Source: Jiangella mangrovi
GTDB lineage: Bacteria; Actinomycetota; Actinomycetes; Jiangellales; Jiangellaceae
Length of the DNA stretch: 64,000 nt
Reading direction: 5' to 3'
NCBI RefSeq assembly: GCF_014204975.1
Contig: NZ_JACHMM010000001.1
Span: 6,386,037 to 6,450,036, forward strand
Below, piece by piece: positions 16,183 through 23,908 of this stretch. Each line of letters starts with the position of its first letter. Position 1 is the stretch's first letter. The notes under the pieces were generated by a model. That model was not told the origin of the DNA. It made no database searches and saw only the letters and a list, made by a program, of their open reading frames with translations. The translations under genes and the position numbers were made by a program.

Positions 16183-17574
16183 CGGCGCGCCGCCGGCTCC
16201 GGGCCGGCCTCCTCGTCCTCGCCCTGATCGTGGCCGCGGGCTGCGCAGGCACGAAGGGCGCCGACCCGGCGGCCGTCGCCACCACCGGGACGCCCGCCGA
16301 GGAGGTCGTGCCGTGGGAGGCGATCGAGCAGATCCTCTCAGCGCGGCAGGGCGAGTACGCCGTCCGCGAGTCGGGGATCGCCGCGGACGGCACCGAGATC
16401 ATCACCAACGAGACGACGCGGTTCGACCTGGACGCCTCGTTCCTCGAGCTCACGATCCACGGCGCCGCCGAGCCGATCTCGATCGTCTACACCGACTCCA
16501 CGAGCTTCATGCGATCCGATCGGTGGGCGACGGTGCGGGACACCCTGGCTCGACCTGACGGACGTCCACCTCGAGCGCAGCGCCGCCGAGCGGGCCGACA
16601 CCCTGTCGTCCGTGCCGGCCGTGCTGGCCGCGACGGTCGGACCGGACGAGCCCCGGCACGTGCGCACCGCTACCGGAGTCACGACCTACGAGGTCCCGGT
16701 TCCCGGCTGGTTCGGGCTGCCGCAGTTTCCGGAACATCCGCAGGTCTTCGCGGCGCTGAGCCAGGTCGAGCGGACGGCGACGGTGACGGTGCCGGCCACC
16801 GAGTCCGAGACCCCTGAGCCCGCCGAGTTCGAGGACGTCCCGTGGGAGACGCTCCAGGACTACCTCGCCGCGCCGCGCGGCCGGTACACCAAGGTCCACG
16901 GCGTCAACGAGAGCGGCGCGCAGACGACGATGTTGCAGGAGACCACCCGGTACGACCTCGAGGCCGGCTATCTCGAGCGGACGATCGAGATCCCCGCCGA
17001 CGGCATGCCGTCGGAACAGGCTGCGCTCGCCCCGGATGGCCTGACCTTCGGCGTCATTCAGACCGGGACCGCCTACTACATGTCTGTGCCGGGCATCGAG
17101 GAGAGCTGTGGCGCGTCGTGGGTCGACCTGACCAGCAGCGACAACCTGCCGTCCGTCCCGGGCCTGACCGACGATCTTCTCGCGCTGATCATCGAGCCGC
17201 TCGACGTCCTGGACCAGGCCGTCGGCGAGCCGGTGCACGTCGAGACCACTGCCGAAGGCTCGACGTACGAGGTTGCCCTGCCGGCCGCGGCCGGACTCAC
17301 CATCGCGGCCGAGCAGCGCACCAACCCCTCGGTCGTCGACACCCTCACGAGCATGGAGACGGTCGCCGAGGTCCTGCTGCCGCCCGACGGCGGAGCGCTC
17401 GAGGTCAGCATCGACTTCAGTGAGGTCATGGGCGAGCTCTCGGGCCAGCCGTTCCCTGAGGGCACGGTGATGCGTTCCTACTGGGCCCTCATCACGGACC
17501 TCGAGCCGTTCGACACCAGCCTCCCCGCAGACATCGCCGACGGGAGCTGCCTCGCCGGACCGACGCAGGGATGA
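16179..17574 (+). pseudogene. Frameshifted fused duplicate of the VPWE lipoprotein
   Basis: A second copy starts at ATG 16179 with its own signal and lipobox (LIVAAGC) and domain start VPWEAIEQILSARQGEYAV. The reading frame is lost between about 16515 and 16540: the initial frame runs into junk (RPDGRPPRAQRRR) and ends at 16817, while the expected CGTPWLDLTDV...DEPRHVRT continues in the +1 frame. Removing one base near 16530 restores homology. The restored frame loses the end of domain 1 and runs into a linker (ESETPEPAEFED) and a complete second domain, VPWETLQDYL...ILEPF-like end at 17574. So it is a fusion of two paralogues plus a frameshift, or a sequencing error in an intact two-domain protein. 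Confidence 0.65.
16612..17574 (+). CDS. 3' part of the fused lipoprotein duplicate (VPWE domain without signal)
   Basis: Open frame from GTG 16612 carrying the tail of domain 1 (VGPDEPRHVRTATGVTTYEV) and a full VPWE domain: DVPWETLQDYLAAPRGRYTKV, QETTRYDLEAGYLERTIEI, CGASWVDLTSSDN, EPLDVLDQAVGEPVHVETTAEG, AEVLLPPDGGAL. It has no signal peptide, so as a separate protein it would stay in the cytoplasm, which does not fit the family. It is listed because the frame is intact and well conserved with the 15250 gene. The stop overlaps the DUF429 gene (ATGA). Confidence 0.4.
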   Translation: MPAVLAATVGPDEPRHVRTATGVTTYEVPVPGWFGLPQFPEHPQVFAALSQVERTATVTVPATESETPEPAEFEDVPWETLQDYLAAPRGRYTKVHGVNESGAQTTMLQETTRYDLEAGYLERTIEIPADGMPSEQAALAPDGLTFGVIQTGTAYYMSVPGIEESCGASWVDLTSSDNLPSVPGLTDDLLALIIEPLDVLDQAVGEPVHVETTAEGSTYEVALPAAAGLTIAAEQRTNPSVVDTLTSMETVAEVLLPPDGGALEVSIDFSEVMGELSGQPFPEGTVMRSYWALITDLEPFDTSLPADIADGSCLAGPTQG

Positions 17575-18338
17575 GCGTGCGGACCGTCGGCGTCGATCTG
17601 AGCGCGGAACCGGCCGGGACGGCCGTCGCCACGCTGGAGTGGGCCGACGGTGCCGCCGTCGTCACCGGGCTGGCCGAGCGGGCGGACGACGAGGTCGTCC
17701 TCGAAGCCATCACGAAGGCCGACAAGGCCGGCATCGACTGCCCGTTCGGCTGGCCGCTGCCGTTCGTCGACTTCGTGTCCGGGCATCGCGACGGTCACGT
17801 GTCCGGCCATCCGACGTTGGAGGGGCGCGACTGGCGGCGCGAGCTGGCCAACCGCACCACCGACACCGCCGTCCGCGAGAGGACCGGCCTGATCCCGCTC
17901 AGCGTCGCCGCCGACCGCATCGGGCACGCCGCGTTCCGGTGCGCCTGGCTGCTCGCCCAGCTCAGCCGGCGCGGCGTCGACGTGCACCGGGCCGGGACCG
18001 GGCGGGTCGTCGAGGTGTATCCGGCGGCCTCGCTGAAGGTCTGGGGCCTGCGGCAGCGCGGCTACAAGGGAGCCGCCCACCGCGCGGAGCGGGACCAGAT
18101 CGTCACGGAGCTGCGTGCCGCGGCACCCTGGCTCGACCTCGGCGCCCATGACGAGCAATGCCGCGCGTCCGACCACGCGCTCGACGCCGTCGTCGCGGCG
18201 CTCAGTGCCCGGGCGGCGGCGATCGGCCTGGTCACCACCCCTGCGAGTGACCAGGCCGCCGCGGCGGCCGTCGAAGGCTGGATCGCGGTGCCCACCGCGG
18301 GCATCGACGCGCTCGCGGCCGCGGAGCCGCCGGTCTAG
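17571..18338 (+). CDS. DUF429 family protein (predicted RNase H-like fold)
   Basis: 255-residue protein that begins with the RNase H-like first strand TVGVDLSAEPAGTAVATLEW and has the family blocks AGIDCPFGWPLPFVDFV, RTTDTAVRERTGLIPLSVAADRIG, VEVYPAASLKVWGL and SDHALDAVVAALSARAA; the conserved acidic residues (D in GVDLS, D in GIDCP, D in SDHALD) fit a metal-dependent nuclease site. No activity has been shown for most members. It overlaps the upstream lipoprotein duplicate by ATGA, and its TAG stop shares the tetranucleotide CTAG with the stop of the convergent lipoprotein gene. Confidence 0.8.
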   Translation: MSVRTVGVDLSAEPAGTAVATLEWADGAAVVTGLAERADDEVVLEAITKADKAGIDCPFGWPLPFVDFVSGHRDGHVSGHPTLEGRDWRRELANRTTDTAVRERTGLIPLSVAADRIGHAAFRCAWLLAQLSRRGVDVHRAGTGRVVEVYPAASLKVWGLRQRGYKGAAHRAERDQIVTELRAAAPWLDLGAHDEQCRASDHALDAVVAALSARAAAIGLVTTPASDQAAAAAVEGWIAVPTAGIDALAAAEPPV

Positions 18339-18895
18339 TAGGTCGAGCCGCCCGACATGACGGGCTCGCCCGCGGGCGAGATGACGTACCAGACGCTCCC
18401 CACGCCCTGGCCGGTCACGTCGCCGGCGGCCTGGTCCTGCGCGTAGGTGTAGAGGGGCCAGCCGTTGAGCGTCACCTGCAGCTCGCCGTCGACACCGGTG
18501 ATGGTGCCGACCTCACCCGTGACGCCCTCGACCGTCGGGGTCGCCGACGCGGCGTGGACGGCGGGCCAGGCGGCCGCGCACTGGTCGGCGCAGGAGCTGG
18601 ACCCGGAGCCCTGGGTGTCGTTGGTGTACATGTACACCGTCATGCCCTGGCCGTCGACGACGACCTCGCCGAGGTCGCCGGTCGCGACGGCCAGCTCGGC
18701 GGCCGCCGCCGGTGCCTCCGAGGTGGGCTCCTCCGACGGCGGTGTCACGCCCTCCGACGGCGTCGTGCCGCCCGCGGGCGCCTCGGCCGACGGAGCCGCG
18801 GTGTCGCCGCTGCCGCCGTCGCCGTCGTCGTCCGAGCAGCCCGCCAGCGCGAGCACGAGTCCGGCGCCGAGCGCGACCGCTGTGCTGATCCTCAT
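18335..18895 (-). CDS. Lipoprotein with secreted repeats (PF03640-like)
   Basis: 186-residue lipoprotein: signal peptide with lipobox LALAGC (Cys near residue 20), a low-complexity linker rich in Asp/Gly then Pro/Ser/Glu (residues 21-70), and two copies of the secreted repeat of unknown function: GEVVVDGQGMTVYMYTNDT...CADQCAAAWPAV and ELQVTLNGWPLYTYAQDQ...GVGSVWYVISPAG. The four features GM.vY.y..D, C..C, AWP and GWPLY are diagnostic of this family, which is surface-exposed and sometimes linked to redox proteins. ATG 18895 chosen because the signal peptide begins there; a longer frame to 18979 would bury it. Confidence 0.82.
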   Translation of the reverse strand: MRISTAVALGAGLVLALAGCSDDDGDGGSGDTAAPSAEAPAGGTTPSEGVTPPSEEPTSEAPAAAAELAVATGDLGEVVVDGQGMTVYMYTNDTQGSGSSSCADQCAAAWPAVHAASATPTVEGVTGEVGTITGVDGELQVTLNGWPLYTYAQDQAAGDVTGQGVGSVWYVISPAGEPVMSGGSTY

Positions 18896-18995
18896 GAGGA
18901 TCCCCCTCCCGCCGCGGCGTTCGCGGCCACACGGTGTACTACGGGCCGTGGCCGCGCGAGGATGGCGCCGTGATCCCACCGTGACGTCGGGCGGC

Positions 18996-19001
18996 TAGCC
19001 T
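18996..19001 (+). promoter_or_regulatory. -10 box of kinase/LLM fusion gene
   Basis: TAGCCT ends 6 nt before GTG 19008, again the leaderless pattern. No ribosome site precedes the GTG, which supports leaderless initiation. Confidence 0.45.
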
Positions 19002-19007
19002 GGGCGC

Positions 19008-20462
19008 GTGACGACGGAGCCGCCGATCCCCGATCCGGCGCTGGTGGTGCTGGTCGGCGCCTCCGGCTCGGGCAAGTCGACGTGGGCGCAGGCCCGCTAC
19101 CGCGCGCAGGAGATCGTCTCGTCCGACGACCTGCGCGGCGTGGTCGGCAGCGGCCGGCACGACCTCGACGCCACCGACGACGCGTTCGACCTGCTCGACC
19201 GCATCGTCGCCGCACGGGCGGGCCGCGGGCTCACCGTCGTCGTCGACACCCTGGGGCTCGACGGCGCCCGCCGGCGGTCGTACCTCGCGCAGGCCCGAGC
19301 TGCCGGGCTGCCCGCCGTCGCCGTCCTCGTCGACACATCCGCCGACGTGTGCCGGGCCCGCAACACCGCCCGCGACCGGCCGGTGCCGGCGCCGGCGCTC
19401 GCGGGTCAGCTGCGCAAGGCCGGACAGGTGGGCGCCGAGCTCGACGGCGAGGGCTGGGACCTCGTCGTCACGGTGCGCAGCGACGACGGCGTCCGCTCGG
19501 CCGCCGCTCCGGTCGTCTCCCCCGCAACAGCAGCCGAACCCGCCCGCGACCCCGACCGGCAGGTGATCCTGCAGGTCTCGCGTTTCCCCTGGGGCGACGA
19601 CCCCGCGACCTGGCTCAGGGAGGTCGCGCTGGCCGCGGACGCCGCCGGGTTCGCGGGCCTGGCGCTGATGGACCACCTGATCCAGATTCCGCAGGTCGGC
19701 CGCGCGTGGGACCCGGTCCCGGAGCCGTTCACGACGCTCGGCATGATCGCCGGCCTCGGCACCGGGCTGCGGCTCGGCCCGCTGTGCACGCCGGTGACGT
19801 TCCGCCGCGGCGGCGTCATCGCGAAGTCGATCGCCACGCTCGACGTGCTGTCCGGCGGGCGGGCGTTCGTCGGCATCGGCGCAGGCTGGTTCGGCCGCGA
19901 GCACGAGGTGCACGACCTGCCGTTCCCGTCGCCGAAGGAGCGCCTCGACGAGCTGGAGCGCGCCGTCGAGACCATGCGGGCGCTCTGGGCCAGCGGCACC
20001 AAGGCCTACGCCGGCGCGCACGTCAGCCTGCCCGAGACCACCTCCTACCCGCGGCCCACCGGGTCGCCGCAGATCATCGTGGGTGGCGGCGGCGACCGGT
20101 CGCTGCGCATCGCCGCCGAACTGGGCGACGCCTGCAACGTGCGCACCGACGACGGCTTCGAGGAGAAGCTGGCGGTGTTCGAGAAGCACCGCGACCGCAC
20201 CGGGCGCGATGTCGCCGTCACCGTCCTCGACCTGCCGATCGTCGGCCGCGACCGCGACGACGTGTGGCGGCGGGTCGAGCGGGCCCGCGGCAACGCCCCC
20301 GCCGCCGCCTATGCCGCCAAGCACCACGCGGCGACGGTGCAGGCGACGGCCGAGCGGTACCAGGAGCTGTTCGCCCGCGGCGTCCGGACGATCTTCGTCG
20401 CCGTCCAGGACCTCGCCTCGCCCGACGACGTCCTCGCGCTCGCCCCGATCACCGCCCGCTGA
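19008..20462 (+). CDS. Fusion: P-loop kinase-like ATPase (AAA_33) plus F420-type LLM oxidoreductase
   Basis: 484-residue two-domain protein. Residues 1 to about 165: Walker [10 protein letters not shown] (17-25), ASSDDLRGVV-like block EIVSSDDLRGVVG, VVVDTLGLD (Walker B-like), LVDTSADVCRARNTARDRPVP, which match the polynucleotide-kinase-like AAA_33 group. Residues about 185-484: luciferase-like monooxygenase domain of the F420-dependent class, with VALAADAAGFAGLALMDHL, PFTTLGMIAGLGTGLRLGPL, SGGRAFVGIGAGWF and PQIIVGGGGDRSLRIAAELGDACN. The second domain would reduce or oxidise an unknown substrate with F420 or FMN. Monocistronic. The two domains are joined by a low-complexity linker (AAAPVVSPATAAEPARD). 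Role of the fusion unknown. Confidence 0.8.
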   Translation: MTTEPPIPDPALVVLVGASGSGKSTWAQARYRAQEIVSSDDLRGVVGSGRHDLDATDDAFDLLDRIVAARAGRGLTVVVDTLGLDGARRRSYLAQARAAGLPAVAVLVDTSADVCRARNTARDRPVPAPALAGQLRKAGQVGAELDGEGWDLVVTVRSDDGVRSAAAPVVSPATAAEPARDPDRQVILQVSRFPWGDDPATWLREVALAADAAGFAGLALMDHLIQIPQVGRAWDPVPEPFTTLGMIAGLGTGLRLGPLCTPVTFRRGGVIAKSIATLDVLSGGRAFVGIGAGWFGREHEVHDLPFPSPKERLDELERAVETMRALWASGTKAYAGAHVSLPETTSYPRPTGSPQIIVGGGGDRSLRIAAELGDACNVRTDDGFEEKLAVFEKHRDRTGRDVAVTVLDLPIVGRDRDDVWRRVERARGNAPAAAYAAKHHAATVQATAERYQELFARGVRTIFVAVQDLASPDDVLALAPITAR

Positions 20463-20543
20463 CGCCGTCGCCGTCGCATGCATCGTTTCCGCGGGGTGAT
20501 GCGTCCTCGGCTGTGAGACCGTGTGCGGCGGAGGAGGCCAGGC

Positions 20544-21059
20544 GTGGACGCGCAGACCGAGGAGCAGTTCCGGAGCTTCGTCGAGGGGCGGTCGCTCGCG
20601 CTGCTGCGCACGGCGTACGCCCTGTGCGGCGACCGGCACGCCGCCGAGGACCTCGTGCAGGGCGCCCTCGCCAAGCTGTACCGGCGATGGCAGAAAGTCG
20701 AGGATCCCGAGGGCTACGTCCGGCGCATCCTCTACAACGACCAGGTCAGCAAGTGGCGCCGCCGCGGGATCCTGCGTGAGGACCCCGTCGACGCCGTCCC
20801 CGATGCGCCGCTCCCCGACCGTGTCGCCAGCGTCGACGCCCGCCTCGACGTGTGGGAGCTGCTGCAGCAACTGGCGCCACGACAACGGGCGGTGCTGGTG
20901 CTGCGCTACTACGAGGACCTGTCCGAACGCGAGATCGCCGCGGTGCTCGGCTGCTCCCTCGGCACGGTTCGCAGCCAGGCGTCCCGGGCCATCGCCCGGC
21001 TCCGCGTCCTGGCACCGGAACTGAATGCCACGCTTCCCGTGGACGGAGGGCACGCATGA
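20544..21059 (+). CDS. SigE-family (ECF-type) RNA polymerase sigma factor
   Basis: 171-residue group IV sigma factor. Region 2 is readable as FRSFVEGRSLALLRTAYALCGDRHAAEDLVQGALAKLYRRW (in pieces) and EGYVRRILYND; region 4 as LAPRQRAVLVLRYYEDLSEREIAAVLGCSLGTVRSQASRA (in pieces). GTG 20544 was chosen because GAGGAGG (20531-20537) lies 6 nt upstream; a GTG at 20523 is in frame but has no ribosome site. The stop overlaps the next start (ATGA), coupling it to a single-pass membrane protein that is likely its partner or regulator. Confidence 0.88.
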   Translation: MDAQTEEQFRSFVEGRSLALLRTAYALCGDRHAAEDLVQGALAKLYRRWQKVEDPEGYVRRILYNDQVSKWRRRGILREDPVDAVPDAPLPDRVASVDARLDVWELLQQLAPRQRAVLVLRYYEDLSEREIAAVLGCSLGTVRSQASRAIARLRVLAPELNATLPVDGGHA

Positions 21060-22261
21060 ACCTCGAAGAACTGCTCAGGACCGCGGTCGACGACGGCGTC
21101 CGCTCGGTGCCGCCGGGCCTCGCCGACGGTGCGATCCGGCGGGCCAAGCGGCAGCGGCGGACCACCCGGATCGCCGTCGCAGGCGGGGTGGCGGCATTCG
21201 GGCTCGCCGCCGCAGCCATCGCCGTCGTCGACCCCACCGAGATACGCACCGACGCCCCACCGGCCGGCGGGACCGACGGCACCGTCGTCGACCTCGCGCA
21301 CCTCGACGCCGGCCCGCCGCCGGAGATCGCCTGGTACGCCGACGGCGCCCTGCACCATGGCACAGAGTCGACCCCGTTCGACCTGGAGACCGACTATCCG
21401 GTCATCATCCGGCTACCCGACGGATACCTCGTCTGGGAGAGCGTCCCCGGCCCGGACTCGGCGGACCACACGGCAACGATCTGGCTGGTTCCCGACGACG
21501 GCGAGCGGGTGGAGCTGGGCTCGGGCGATCTGACACCGCCGGTGGTGTCCGCGGCGGGCGACATCGCCGCCTGGGGAGTGCGGAACGACGACTGGGTCCT
21601 CGACGAAGAGGCCCGCGAGCAGGGTGTCACCAGCTCCATCGTCGTCGTGGACCTCACGACCGGCGAGGTAGCGCACCGCCTCGACGAGGCGCCCAGTCCC
21701 AGCGCCAGCCCGAAGGGTTTCGTTCGCGAGGACCGGGTGGTCTTCGAAGCGGCGGCGAACACGGCCTGGGGCGCCTACGTCTGGGAATTCGACGGCGAGG
21801 TCACGCTGCTACGGGCGGACACCGGTGTCGACGCCGTGTCACAGGGCACCGGCCTCGTCCGCCTGGCCGCCTCTCCTCCGATGACCCTCGACCTCGAGGC
21901 CGGCACGACGCTGGTCCCGGAGGCCGACCCGGGCTGGCCGGTCTACTCCCCTGGCGGCCGGTATGTCGCCACGATCACCCGGCCAGGGACGACCCTCGGC
22001 ACCGGGACCGGGCGCGACCAGTTGGTGATCCGCGACGCGTACAGCGGCGAGGAGGTCGTCCGGCTCGACACCGAGGCGCCGGAGTCGCTGCCGGTGTGGG
22101 AAAACGAGACCGGCTTGGTCTTCGGCGCGTATCAGGACGGCGCCACGGCCGCGCTCGTCCGGTGCACGGTCGACGGCGAGTGCGAGCTGGCGACCGAGCC
22201 GCAGGTCCTCGACGACGACCCGGACACCTTCGACATTCCTTACCGGACGAGCAACTGGTGA
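21056..22261 (+). CDS. Single-pass membrane partner of sigma factor (anti-sigma-like or sensor)
   Basis: 401 residues. The first approximately 35 residues are cytoplasmic (LEELLRTAVDDGVRSVPPGLADGAIRRAKRQRRTTR), one membrane segment follows (IAVAGGVAAFGLAAAAIAVV, about 38-58), and the rest is extracytoplasmic with repeated beta-type motifs (PPEIAWYADGALHHG, DGYLVWESVPG, GDIAAWGVRNDDW, SPGGRYVATITRPG) suggesting a beta-propeller. No HxxxCxxC zinc anti-sigma motif is present, so any anti-sigma activity would be of another type. It overlaps the sigma gene by ATGA, which is the basis for pairing the two. Confidence 0.65.
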   Translation: MNLEELLRTAVDDGVRSVPPGLADGAIRRAKRQRRTTRIAVAGGVAAFGLAAAAIAVVDPTEIRTDAPPAGGTDGTVVDLAHLDAGPPPEIAWYADGALHHGTESTPFDLETDYPVIIRLPDGYLVWESVPGPDSADHTATIWLVPDDGERVELGSGDLTPPVVSAAGDIAAWGVRNDDWVLDEEAREQGVTSSIVVVDLTTGEVAHRLDEAPSPSASPKGFVREDRVVFEAAANTAWGAYVWEFDGEVTLLRADTGVDAVSQGTGLVRLAASPPMTLDLEAGTTLVPEADPGWPVYSPGGRYVATITRPGTTLGTGTGRDQLVIRDAYSGEEVVRLDTEAPESLPVWENETGLVFGAYQDGATAALVRCTVDGECELATEPQVLDDDPDTFDIPYRTSNW

Positions 22262-22303
22262 CGGCCGGCGCAACACATCGCGGCTGCTGAGCGTGTTGAC
22301 TGT

Positions 22304-22798
22304 GTGAGCACGACGGACGAGGACTTCACCGACTGGTACGTGGCGCTGCGGCCGCGCGTGCTGCGGGCCGTGACCATCGCCGTCGGCGACCGCGACCTGG
22401 CCGAGGAGGCCACCGCCGAGGCGTTCGCCCGCGCACTGGCGCGCTGGCCCGCCGGCGCGGCCCTGGACTCCCCCGTCACCTGGCTGCTGAAGGTCGCCGT
22501 CAACGAGGTCCGGTCGCGCTGGCGGCGCGGCCGGCTCGAGCGGCGGCACCTGCAGCGCCTGGCCGCGGAGCCCGAACGGCACACCCCGGCCGCCGAGCCG
22601 CGCGACGACGCGCTGTGGTCGGCGGTCGCGGCGCTGCCCGAGCGCAGTCGCCAGGTGATCGCGATGCGCTACGTTCTCGACCTCACCGAGCACGAGATCG
22701 CCGCCGCCCTGGGCATCACCCGGGGCACGGTCGCGTCGACGCTGAGCCGGGCCCGCCAGCAGCTCGCGACCGCCCTCACCCACGAGGAGACATCATGA
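22304..22798 (+). CDS. ECF-type RNA polymerase sigma factor
   Basis: 164-residue sigma factor unlike the SigE-type one just upstream. Region 2: FTDWYVALRPRVLRAVTIAVGDRDLAEEATAEAFARALARW (in pieces) with TWLLKVAVNEVRSRWRRGR; region 4: LPERSRQVIAMRYVLDLTEHEIAAALGITRGTVASTLSRARQQL (in pieces). GTG 22304 starts 42 nt after the previous gene; no clear ribosome site. Overlaps the next gene by ATGA, giving a second sigma/partner pair directly after the first. Confidence 0.85.
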   Translation: MSTTDEDFTDWYVALRPRVLRAVTIAVGDRDLAEEATAEAFARALARWPAGAALDSPVTWLLKVAVNEVRSRWRRGRLERRHLQRLAAEPERHTPAAEPRDDALWSAVAALPERSRQVIAMRYVLDLTEHEIAAALGITRGTVASTLSRARQQLATALTHEETS

Positions 22799-23901
22799 CC
22801 CCGTTCGACGACGACGAGCTGGCCCGCGCGCTCGCCCGGGTCCCCGTCGGCACCTACGCGTCACTCGACAGCTTGCAGAACCGCGCGCACCAACTGCACG
22901 TCCGCCGCCGGCTGACCGGCGCCGGGGTCGCGGCGGCCGCCGCAGTGGCGGTTGGGATCCCGTCGGCGCTCGCCCTCACCAGCGGCGACGGCGGCACCCC
23001 CACCCCCGCGGACGACCCGGCCCATTGCCCCGTCACCTACGACGACCGGCTCACCTCAATCCAGCCGATCGACACTTGGGCGCAACTCGCCCGTCCGGAC
23101 ATGCTGCCGCCGTCGATCCGGTTGCTCTGGGACGAGAGCGCCGCGCCGCCGCCCACCGAGGCCTCCGCCTTCAACAACAGCGACGAGGCAGCCGCGCTGG
23201 AGGCCGCCTTCGAGCAGTGCCCGCCGCCTGATGACCTGAGCGTCGTGGTCGTGCAGTCAGCCGGTGGCGTCGTCGAGCGCCGCGTCCTGGTCATGGCGGT
23301 GGGCCAGGAACGCGAGATCAGCGACGTCGTGCGCACGATCGACGCGGGGGCGGCGGAGATCCTGATCGAGTCGGAGGCCCGACCCCTGGACGGGCTGGTC
23401 ACCGCATGGTGGCACGACGCCGACGGCATGACCTGGTACGTCGCCGGCAGCTCGCTCACCGACGACGAGCTCGTCGAGCTGGTCCAGACCATGGGGACCG
23501 TGGGCGACGAGATCGACCTGTCGGCCTGGTCGGTGGCCCAGGACGCCGAGCAGATCATTCAGCACGCCGGTGTGGGCGACCGGCCCGCCACGTACGCGTA
23601 CAGCGCGACGGTCCAGCTCGACGGCGGGACGCCGCAGCTGCAGCTGATGGTCGACGACGACAACCGGACTCTCTGGATCGAGGCGATGGCCGGCACCCGC
23701 GAGGTGGACGTCGCAGGCGTGCCGGGGTTGCTGTCCGATGACGGCGGCGGCACCTGGCGGCTCAGCTGGCAGCTCGATCCGGCCACCACGACCATCCTGT
23801 ACGGCGCCGACGATCCGGAGGAACTGCTGGCCATCGCCGCGACCGTCGGGCGCGTGCCCGGAGGGGACTCCCGGCTGCTCGACGCATGGAAGCCGCAGTG
23901 A
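22795..23901 (+). CDS. Single-pass membrane partner of the second sigma factor
   Basis: 368 residues with a short cytoplasmic head (DDDELARALARVPVGTYASLDSLQNRAHQLHVRRR, about 1-38), one membrane segment (LTGAGVAAAAAVAVGIPSALAL, about 39-60) and an approximately 300-residue exported part with no recognised domain; two Cys (PAHCPVTYDD and FEQCPPPDD) could form a disulphide. Same layout as the protein at 21056 but little sequence similarity outside the head. Coupled to the sigma gene by ATGA. Probably transduces an envelope signal to the sigma factor; inferred from position only. Confidence 0.6.
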   Translation: MTPFDDDELARALARVPVGTYASLDSLQNRAHQLHVRRRLTGAGVAAAAAVAVGIPSALALTSGDGGTPTPADDPAHCPVTYDDRLTSIQPIDTWAQLARPDMLPPSIRLLWDESAAPPPTEASAFNNSDEAAALEAAFEQCPPPDDLSVVVVQSAGGVVERRVLVMAVGQEREISDVVRTIDAGAAEILIESEARPLDGLVTAWWHDADGMTWYVAGSSLTDDELVELVQTMGTVGDEIDLSAWSVAQDAEQIIQHAGVGDRPATYAYSATVQLDGGTPQLQLMVDDDNRTLWIEAMAGTREVDVAGVPGLLSDDGGGTWRLSWQLDPATTTILYGADDPEELLAIAATVGRVPGGDSRLLDAWKPQ

Positions 23902-23908
23902 AGCGCGG

